This document shows positions 50,692 through 57,389 of a stretch of 64,000 bases of DNA, in pieces. The stretch spans positions 11,217-75,216 of the forward strand of contig VSPF01000001.1 of assembly GCA_009775195.1 (NCBI GenBank), written 5' to 3'. Origin of the DNA: Muribaculaceae bacterium. GTDB taxonomy: Bacteria > Bacteroidota > Bacteroidia > Bacteroidales > Muribaculaceae. Position numbers and translations under genes: made by a program. The notes below the pieces were generated by a model. It was given only the letters and a program-made list of their open reading frames with translations, had not been told where the DNA came from and did no database searches. The stretch's first letter is position 1; every line of letters starts with the position of its first letter.

Positions 50692-51924
50692 TTAGTCCGC
50701 CCGGCGGTTCTTATTCGTTCCCCATTTGCGCAGATACTGACGTATGGCGGTCATGGGCTTAGTGCCGTTTGGCGGCGTTATGGCCGACAGGAGCCAGTCG
50801 CGCAGCTTCGACGGACGACCCTCGTCGTTGATTTGCGAGGGGTCTTCGTTGGCCGTGCTCTCGTAGACCTTGGGCGTGCGTTCGCCGCGCAACACGGCAA
50901 AGGCGTTCTCGGCCAGGGCACGCAGCTCGTTTTCGCCCGGATATACATAGATTGGCGCGATATAGTCTACGTGGTCGGCTATGAAATCGGTGACACGCTT
51001 GCTGTGCGCGATACCGCCGGTGAGCAATATGGCGTCGACATCGCCCTTGAGGGCTGTCGCCATGGCTCCGATTTCCTTACAGATGGTATAGCACATGGCA
51101 CGGAGTATGAGCATGGCATGCAGGTCGTGGTTGAGTATGCGGTCGAGCACCTCGGGTACCGACGTGGTGCCGAGGTGCGCATAGAGGCCGCCGGCACCGT
51201 GCACCATCTTTATCAGCTCGTCCTCGGTATATTTTCCCGAGAAACAAAGCCTTACCAGCGGTCCCGGGGGAAGCGAGCCCGAGCGCTCGGGCGAGAAGGG
51301 GCCGCAGCCGTCGAGGGCGTTGGTGGTGTCAATCACGCGCCCGCGCCGGTGCGCGCTCACTGTGATGCCGCCGCCCATATGGCACACAATCAGGTTGAGG
51401 TCTTCGTAGCGCTTGTTGCTCTCCTTGGCGAAGAGGCGTGCCACGGCCTTCTGGTTCAAGGCATGGAAAACCGACTCACGAGGCAGCTCGGGCACGCCGC
51501 TGATACGGGCATAAGGCATCATCTCGTCGACCACAACGGGGTCGGCGATATATGATTTCACGCCGATTTCGTCGGCGATATCGCGGGCTATGAGGCCGCC
51601 GAGGTTCGACGCATGCTGCATACGGGCGTGCAACAGGTCGTGGCGCAGGTCGTCGTTGACTTCGTAGACACCGCTCTCGATGGGGCTGATAATGCCGCCA
51701 CGGCCTATCACGGCGTCGAGCGAACGGAGGTCTACGCCCTTCTCGGCAAGGGCTTTTTCGATGAGCTCCTTGCGCCAGTCAAACTGGTCGACGACCTGGT
51801 CGAACTGCGCCAGCTCTTCGGGCGTATGGTCAAGCGATAATGTGAAGTCGGGCTTGTCGTCGGTATAGACTGCAATCTTCGTAGAAGTCGAGCCCGGGTT
51901 GATGGCAAGTATCTTATATGACAT
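50692..51924 (-). CDS. buk: Butyrate kinase (ASKHA family), with C-terminal extension
   Basis: Buk interconverts butyryl-phosphate and butyrate with ADP/ATP. The 410-residue protein shows the acetate/butyrate-kinase signature I-L-A-I-N-P-G-S-T-S-T-K-I-A-V, V-I-G-R-G-G and H-M-G-G-G-I-T-V-S-A-H, then L-T-G-G-I-A-H-S and Y-P-G-E-N-E-L. Butyrate kinases are usually about 355 residues; here roughly 55 extra residues, polar and basic at the end, follow the normal C-terminus (after T-P-K-V-Y). It lies 6 bases after ptb. Branched-chain acyl substrates (isobutyrate, isovalerate) are as likely as butyrate in this organism. Confidence 0.93.
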   Translation of the reverse strand: MSYKILAINPGSTSTKIAVYTDDKPDFTLSLDHTPEELAQFDQVVDQFDWRKELIEKALAEKGVDLRSLDAVIGRGGIISPIESGVYEVNDDLRHDLLHARMQHASNLGGLIARDIADEIGVKSYIADPVVVDEMMPYARISGVPELPRESVFHALNQKAVARLFAKESNKRYEDLNLIVCHMGGGITVSAHRRGRVIDTTNALDGCGPFSPERSGSLPPGPLVRLCFSGKYTEDELIKMVHGAGGLYAHLGTTSVPEVLDRILNHDLHAMLILRAMCYTICKEIGAMATALKGDVDAILLTGGIAHSKRVTDFIADHVDYIAPIYVYPGENELRALAENAFAVLRGERTPKVYESTANEDPSQINDEGRPSKLRDWLLSAITPPNGTKPMTAIRQYLRKWGTNKNRRAD

Positions 51925-51930
51925 GATGGT

Positions 51931-52836
51931 CTATTTACATTGTAGACAGGCGAGTGCGATAGAGTAAAGTTTGGTCTGAGGGGTGTCGCCGCGCGACGTA
52001 AGCACGCACGGACGGTTGGTACCAACAACAATCGCGGCTATCTCGGCACCGCCGAAATGCGTGGCCGCCTTGAAAAACACGTTGCCCGACTCGATGTTGG
52101 GAAACAGGAGGCAGTCAGCATCACCGGCCACGGCCGACCCCTGCACCTTTTTCTCGGCAGCAACTTCGCTATAGAGGGCCACGTCGAGCGACAGGGGACC
52201 GTCGACAGTCACCTTGCCCAACTGGCCTCGGTCGCCCATCTTGGCGAGTATGCACGCCTCGGTCGACGATAAGACCGACGGCAGCACCTGCTCTGACGGC
52301 GCGATACATGCAATCTTTGGCTTTTCGATACCGAGCGAACGCGCAATGTTGGCAAGGTAGCCTATGAGTATGGTTTTCTGCTTGAGGTCGGGCAGCGGTA
52401 TTACGGCCACGTCGGCAACACTGAGCAGTTTGCCCCGGCCCGGCAGCTCTACTACCGACACGTGGCTCAATGTACCCTTCGGGGGGAAGAGCCCTGCCTC
52501 CTTGTTGAGGATGCCGCGCATATACTTGTCGGTCGACACGAGGCCTTTCATCAGCACGTCGGCACCGTTGCCGGCAACAAGGGCCACGGCCTGGTTGACA
52601 CATGCCATGTCGTTGGCTTCATCGACTATGGCGTAATTGCCGGGGTCTATGCCCTCGGCCTGGCAGGTGGCGGTAATCCCGGCCCGGTCGCCAAAAAGTG
52701 TTGCCTCTACCAGGCCCTCGCGACGGGCATGTTCGACTGCACGGAGTGTGTGGGCGTCGTTGGCACATGCCACTGCCAGTCGGCGCCGTCCTCGCGAACG
52801 TGCGCTCTCTACGATTTGTGTTAGTTGTGTTATCAT
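51931..52836 (-). CDS. ptb: Phosphate butyryltransferase
   Basis: Ptb converts acyl-CoA and phosphate to acyl-phosphate, feeding Buk for ATP synthesis. The 301-residue protein has the Pta/Ptb fold with A-C-A-N-D-A-H-T-L-R-A-V, G-A-D-V-L-M-K-G-L-V-S-T, H-V-S-V-V-E-L-P-G-R-G-K and G-D-A-D-C-L-L-F-P-N-I-E-S-G-N-V. Together with buk it forms the classical ptb-buk operon. A near-consensus promoter lies 60-90 bases upstream, and the leader can form a GC-rich hairpin (GCGCGGAG with CTCCGCGC, 52853-52891). Confidence 0.93.
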   Translation of the reverse strand: MITQLTQIVESARSRGRRRLAVACANDAHTLRAVEHARREGLVEATLFGDRAGITATCQAEGIDPGNYAIVDEANDMACVNQAVALVAGNGADVLMKGLVSTDKYMRGILNKEAGLFPPKGTLSHVSVVELPGRGKLLSVADVAVIPLPDLKQKTILIGYLANIARSLGIEKPKIACIAPSEQVLPSVLSSTEACILAKMGDRGQLGKVTVDGPLSLDVALYSEVAAEKKVQGSAVAGDADCLLFPNIESGNVFFKAATHFGGAEIAAIVVGTNRPCVLTSRGDTPQTKLYSIALACLQCK

Positions 52837-52852
52837 AATAAGTAGGCGCGGA

Positions 52853-52925
52853 GACAGCAGCTACGGCAACTTACCGCGTGACTGCTCCGCGCTACAAAGA
52901 TAACGATTGTTTTCGAATCTACAAC
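52853..52925 (-). promoter_or_regulatory. ptb-buk promoter and leader hairpin
   Basis: On the minus strand GTTG (52925-52922), 19 bases, TATCTTTG (52902-52895). The downstream leader contains the inverted arms GCGCGGAG (52853-52860) and CTCCGCGC (ending near 52892), so the start of the mRNA is strongly structured, as at mdh. Confidence 0.6.
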
Positions 52926-52952
52926 CGGCGGTCGTATTTTCAGACAACTTTT

Positions 52953-55226
52953 CTACTTAACCGAAAATTTTGTCTCGCACCCACGGGTCGAATCGGGCCC
53001 GACGCGCAGCGAGAACTCGCCGGGCTCTACACGGCTCACAAGGTCGCTTCCCACGATGGCCAATTCCGACACCGGCAGGTCGAACTCTACCCTGCGGCTC
53101 TCGCCGGGCGCGAGGCGCACGCGGTCGAAGCGGCGCAGGTCGGCGACCGACGGCGTAACCGAGGCCACGAGGTCGGCGGTATAGAGCTGCACCACCTCGG
53201 TTGCCTCGCGCTTGCCCGTATTGGTGAGGGTGAATGACACATGTATGGTGCCGTCGGGCGCATACTGCTCCTTGTCGAGAGCGAGGTCGCTATAGGCGAA
53301 GGTAGTATAGGTCAGGCCGTAGCCAAAAGGATAGAGGGGCTTGTGTCCGGCATCGAGGTAATACGACGTGCAACCGAGAAAGGTGTTGCCGGCGTCATCG
53401 GGTATGTCGGCTATGCCCAGCTCGGCCCCGGTAGCCGGGCGTCCAGTATTGGCATGGTTATAGTAGATGGGGCACTGTCCCGATGTCGACGGGAATGTGA
53501 CAGGCGTCTTGCCGGAGGGCGATTCGCGGCCCATCAGCAGGTCGGCAAGTGCCGGGCCGCCCATCGTTCCGGGATGGAACGAGTAGATTACCGCGTCGGC
53601 CATGTCGGCCTCGCGCCCTATGGCAAGCGGTCGCCCGGCCATGACTATCATGACCAGGGGCTTGCCCGTGGCTTTGAGCTGCCCTACGAGTTGCGACTGA
53701 CCTCCGACAAGCCCGAGGTCGGCCATGCAGTGGCCCTCGCCGCTCAATATCGCGTCCTCGCCCACGGCAACGACTATCGCATCGGCATCGGCGGCTGCTG
53801 CAACCGCTGCAGCCATGGTCTCGGGGTCTGACTTGCGGGGATTGCCCAGGCCGGGGCTGTAGACTATTTCCAGGCTGTCGCCGTAAATGTCGCGGAAAGC
53901 GTCGAGCAGCGTCACGGTATGCTCTTTCTCGCCGTCGAAAATCCATGTGCCCAACTGGTTATAACGTGCGTCGGCCATAGGCCCTGTGATGAGCAGCTTC
54001 CTGACCTTGGTGCGGTCAAAGGGCAGCACGTCGCCGTCGTTTTTGAGCAAGATTGCGCTCTCGAGGGCGGCACGACGGGCGGCGGCAAGGTGCGACGGCG
54101 CATATTTTACGCTCTGCTGAGTCACAACATAAGGGTTCTCGAACAAGCCGAGCATAAACTTGGTGCGCAAAATGCCGCGCACGGCCCGGTCGATGTCGTC
54201 GACGCTGACAAGCCCGGCCTTGACGAGGCTGTCGAGATGCGCGGCATATATGCCGTCCTCCATATCCATGTCTACGCCGGCAGTCAGGCACTTCACAGCG
54301 GCCTCGGCCTCGTTGGCGGCCACGCGGTGCGGCACGAGTTCGCGCACGCTGAAGCAGTCGCTGACCACAAAACCGTCGAAGCCCCACTCCTTGCGCAGTA
54401 TGTCGGTAAGTATACGCTTGTTGCACGACGAGGGCACACCGTCGTTGGCATTGAACGAGGCCATAAACGTCATCGCCCCGGCATCGAGAGCCGACTTGAA
54501 GGGCGGCAGATAGGTCTGACGCAGCTCGCGCTCCGACACACCGGTGGCATTATAGTCGCGTCCGCCCTCGGCGGCACCATAGGCCACGAAGTGCTTGGCA
54601 CATGCAGCCAGCGATGTCGGCGACCCGACCGAGTCGCCATTCTGGAAGCCGCGCACCATTGCATCGGCCATTACCGAAGTCAGGTAGGGGTCTTCGCCAC
54701 ATCCCTCGGCTATACGGCCCCAGCGGGCATCACGCGCTATGTCAATCATGGGGGCGAAGGTCCAGCGCACGCCGTCGGACGACGCTTCGACGGCGGCTAT
54801 ACGCGCTCCTTCACGGGCTATTTCGGGCGAGAATGTCGCCGCCTGCCCGAGTGGTATTGGGAAGATTGTCTTGTAGCCGTGGATAACGTCGCGCGCGATT
54901 AGCAAGGGTATGCCGAGGCGCGATTTCTCGACAGCTATACGCTGCAGACGGTCGGCCGACGCGGGGTCGTTGACATTCATCAGCGACCCTAAGCCTCCGG
55001 CCTCAATCATGGGGTCGAAGAGTTTGCGGCCCTCGTCGTTGTGCCAGTAGGCGCGCTGGTTGAGCTGGCCTATTTTCTCGTCGAGGTTCATACGGCCCAG
55101 CAGGTCTTCGACACGTGCGTCGACAGGGGCATCAGCTTTTTTGTAAAGTGGTGTCTTTGAATGTAATGGCAAAGTAAAAACCAAGGCAAGCAAGCCTGTA
55201 ACGATAAATCTATGAGATGTAACCAT
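52953..55226 (-). CDS. bglX: Secreted glycoside hydrolase family 3 (BglX-like)
   Basis: A 757-residue exported enzyme. Signal peptide about residues 1-22; then the GH3 N-terminal barrel (M-N-L-D-E-K-I-G-Q-L, A-R-D-V-I-H-G, A-K-H-F-V-A-Y-G-A-A-E-G-G-R-D-Y), with nucleophile D290 in V-V-S-D-C (family consensus S-D-W). The C-terminal alpha/beta domain has G-P-M-A-D and V-A-V-G-E-D-A, and a final fibronectin-III-like domain ends ... G-P-D-S-T-R-G. GH3 enzymes of this layout cleave beta-linked glucose, xylose or GlcNAc from chain ends. Last gene of the PUL in transcription order. Confidence 0.93.
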   Translation of the reverse strand: MVTSHRFIVTGLLALVFTLPLHSKTPLYKKADAPVDARVEDLLGRMNLDEKIGQLNQRAYWHNDEGRKLFDPMIEAGGLGSLMNVNDPASADRLQRIAVEKSRLGIPLLIARDVIHGYKTIFPIPLGQAATFSPEIAREGARIAAVEASSDGVRWTFAPMIDIARDARWGRIAEGCGEDPYLTSVMADAMVRGFQNGDSVGSPTSLAACAKHFVAYGAAEGGRDYNATGVSERELRQTYLPPFKSALDAGAMTFMASFNANDGVPSSCNKRILTDILRKEWGFDGFVVSDCFSVRELVPHRVAANEAEAAVKCLTAGVDMDMEDGIYAAHLDSLVKAGLVSVDDIDRAVRGILRTKFMLGLFENPYVVTQQSVKYAPSHLAAARRAALESAILLKNDGDVLPFDRTKVRKLLITGPMADARYNQLGTWIFDGEKEHTVTLLDAFRDIYGDSLEIVYSPGLGNPRKSDPETMAAAVAAAADADAIVVAVGEDAILSGEGHCMADLGLVGGQSQLVGQLKATGKPLVMIVMAGRPLAIGREADMADAVIYSFHPGTMGGPALADLLMGRESPSGKTPVTFPSTSGQCPIYYNHANTGRPATGAELGIADIPDDAGNTFLGCTSYYLDAGHKPLYPFGYGLTYTTFAYSDLALDKEQYAPDGTIHVSFTLTNTGKREATEVVQLYTADLVASVTPSVADLRRFDRVRLAPGESRRVEFDLPVSELAIVGSDLVSRVEPGEFSLRVGPDSTRGCETKFSVK

Positions 55227-55260
55227 TGGAAGTGAAGTTATTAGGTTTCTATTTAGTTTA

Positions 55261-55365
55261 AGGGTTAAAGGTTAAGGGTTAAGGAGTTGCGCGTAGTCAT
55301 TGTAGTTGCTTTAGCGCTTAATTTATCTCATTAACCTTTAACCATTAACCCTTAACCTTTAGCCT
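55261..55365. repeat. Inverted 7-base-period tract between the phosphodiester glycosidase and GH3 genes
   Basis: Left arm AGGGTTA-AAGGTTA-AGGGTTA-AGG (55261-55284); right arm TTAACCT-TTAACCA-TTAACCC-TTAACCT-TTAGCCT (55331-55365). Both keep an exact 7-base register and are mutually complementary. The right arm ends three bases before the stop codon of the upstream gene (55369), so the RNA would fold just past it. Confidence 0.75.
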
Positions 55366-55368
55366 ACA

Positions 55369-57093
55369 TTATTTAACTACAATTTTCTTTCCGTCGCGGA
55401 TATATATTCCCGGAGTTGTGGGATTTTGGCATTCGATGCCGACAAGGTTGTATGTGCGCTTGTCGGCATGGTTAGGGACTGCTTCGACATCGGTTACGCC
55501 AGACACGGCACCGCCGACAGACACCGGGTAAGTCACTTCCTTACCACCGTAAGTAATGGTAATCGTACCATAAACCGGGGTGTCGGAAGCAATGAGCTTC
55601 GATGCCTCGACCTTACCGAGACCGGCGGAACACTTCAGGAGATACCCATTGGGCATGACCTTGATGAGCGAACCATACTTATTATATACCAGCAAAGTAG
55701 GATTTAGCGTGCCTCCGACAGGTACAGAGAGTATTTCGTCGGGCGTATCGATGCGCAACTCGGCCACCGCGTCGTCGGCAGGGGCGTTGTCGAACACCAT
55801 CAGGCAGTTGGCCACGCTACGCGGAGTGGTCTCTGTAGTCTTGTTTATTACCTTGTCGGTCACATAAAGCTCTGCCGAGCCGCCGCCGTCGCACTGCAGC
55901 ATGTTAGTGCAGCCGAAGTGGCGCGCTATCTGTGCGGCCTTCGAGGTGTTGAGGCCGGCCGACTTGCCGTAGACAGGGTCGGTAGACTTGTCTATGACCA
56001 TCATATAGAGGGTCTTGCGGTCAGCCGAAGTGCCGTAGAGCGAACGCGGGTAGGTCGTGTAGTCGTAGCTCTGGGCGCCGCACTGCGGCATCACCTGGCC
56101 GTCGCGCATCATCAGCAGGTTGCCGCCAATCGCTGTCTCGACCAGGGGGTAGGAGGGAGTGCCGCTCGGCGAGAACTTGAAGGCGTACTTGAGCGACACC
56201 TTGTCGCCGACCTTGGCGTTGGCGAGTTTGGTGCGTCCGTTGCCACGGCCCACGAGCGCCAGGTCGTGACTGCCGAGCGTGCCCTTGCCGCCGTCGGTGC
56301 GTACTTCCTTGACAACGAAGTCGATAAACCTGCCTCCCATCCACGACTGTCCCTCGGCCAGGTCGAGCAGCAGCTCTATGGCGTCGCCGGCCTCGGCGGC
56401 CTGGTAGTAGCCCTTACTGTCGCGCTCGGCGGCAATCGGCTGGAAGGCCTTGGCCGAGCCGTAGAAACTGTTGTACATGCCTATTTCGTCGGGATGAACG
56501 CCCTTGTTGCACTGGGCGATGGTATAGAGGGCTATACCGTCGTTGATGCGCATGGTAACCGTGGGGAGGCAGTAGTCTAAATACACCTCTTTGTCAGGGC
56601 TTATGCCCATCAGGCCCGTGGTGGTGACGGGGCCGCCGAAAGGCATCTCGGCACCCATGTTGCACTCGGTCACAATCTTGCCGTTGCGGATTGATATATT
56701 GCGTGTCTGGCTGCCGAACATCTTGCCGTCGGGGGCCTGCGAACTGACGGCCCAGAAGTTGGCATTCTGGCCGGCGACGGCCTTGTGCCCGGTGGTCGAC
56801 AGACGGCTGGCTGCGGTGGCTATGCCCTCTACGCCCTTGGCGCTCTCCTTGGCAACGGAGTTCTCTACGCGCACATACTCGTTGGTAAGGTCGGTGATGA
56901 CCATGTTGACATTGAGGGGGATGTCGGGGAAACGGAGACGCAGGTACTTGGTACCCGGGCCTATCTGACGCTCTATCAGACGGTCCATCTGGTAGGTCTT
57001 GTTGTCAATCACCACATTCTCGGCAGTGGCGAACAAAGTACCCGTCATGCCAAGCCCCGTCAACATCGGCAAAATAATACTCTTAATTCTCAT
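55369..57093 (-). CDS. Secreted phosphodiester glycosidase (NAGPA-domain) protein, C-terminally tagged
   Basis: A 574-residue secreted protein with signal peptide (residues 1-23). The NAGPA/phosphodiester glycosidase domain spans about residues 70-440: V-A-G-Q-N-A-N-F-W, P-R-S-L-Y-G-T-S, Y-M-M-V-I-D-K-S, and the signature L-Q-C-D-G-G-G-S-A-E-L. In mammals the related enzyme uncovers mannose-6-phosphate by removing phosphodiester-linked GlcNAc. A beta domain follows, and the C-terminus reads L-V-G-I-E-C ... G-I-Y-I-R-D-G-K-K-I-V-V-K, like a type-A T9SS sorting tag. Part of the PUL between the 900-residue protein and GH3. It could cleave phosphodiester sugars on host or bacterial glycans. Confidence 0.87.
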   Translation of the reverse strand: MRIKSIILPMLTGLGMTGTLFATAENVVIDNKTYQMDRLIERQIGPGTKYLRLRFPDIPLNVNMVITDLTNEYVRVENSVAKESAKGVEGIATAASRLSTTGHKAVAGQNANFWAVSSQAPDGKMFGSQTRNISIRNGKIVTECNMGAEMPFGGPVTTTGLMGISPDKEVYLDYCLPTVTMRINDGIALYTIAQCNKGVHPDEIGMYNSFYGSAKAFQPIAAERDSKGYYQAAEAGDAIELLLDLAEGQSWMGGRFIDFVVKEVRTDGGKGTLGSHDLALVGRGNGRTKLANAKVGDKVSLKYAFKFSPSGTPSYPLVETAIGGNLLMMRDGQVMPQCGAQSYDYTTYPRSLYGTSADRKTLYMMVIDKSTDPVYGKSAGLNTSKAAQIARHFGCTNMLQCDGGGSAELYVTDKVINKTTETTPRSVANCLMVFDNAPADDAVAELRIDTPDEILSVPVGGTLNPTLLVYNKYGSLIKVMPNGYLLKCSAGLGKVEASKLIASDTPVYGTITITYGGKEVTYPVSVGGAVSGVTDVEAVPNHADKRTYNLVGIECQNPTTPGIYIRDGKKIVVK

Positions 57094-57162
57094 TCTAAAA
57101 TCAAACTTAAAGATTAAAGGTTAAGGGTCACGTCTCTATGTGTTGCTTGCAGTCGTTTTAGA

Positions 57163-57354
57163 GTCCTCGGAGAGGACGATGTCGTGGTTAACCCCATCAT
57201 TCTTGATGGGGTATTTGGTCGATATAGAATGACAGTCCTCGGAGAGGACGCTATAGATATCCCCTGCGTCCTCTCCGAGGACTGTCATTCTATTTTTCCC
57301 TCTAACCCCACGAATAATCGTGGGGTTAACCATGTATACGTCGTCTCCGACGAC
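57163..57354. repeat. 192-bp composite palindromic element, copy 1
   Basis: Modules in order: GTCCTC-GGA-GAGGAC (57163-57177); GGTTAACCCC hairpin, ACCCCATCA-N4-TGATGGGGT (57191-57212); a perfect 27-bp inverted repeat (57224-57250 with 57267-57293) containing a second GTCCTCGGAGAGGAC and its complement around 16 bases; AACCCCACGA-N4-TCGTGGGGTT (57304-57327); and GTCGTC-TCC-GACGAC (57340-57354). The second half mirrors the first, so the whole element is itself an imperfect inverted repeat. It lies between the 900-residue gene stop and the glycosidase start. Small ORFs reading through it (N-P-T-I-I-R-G-V-R type) are artefacts of the repeat. Confidence 0.85.
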
Positions 57355-57389
57355 TATTTCAATGCCGCGACCCTACACGGGTTCGGGGT

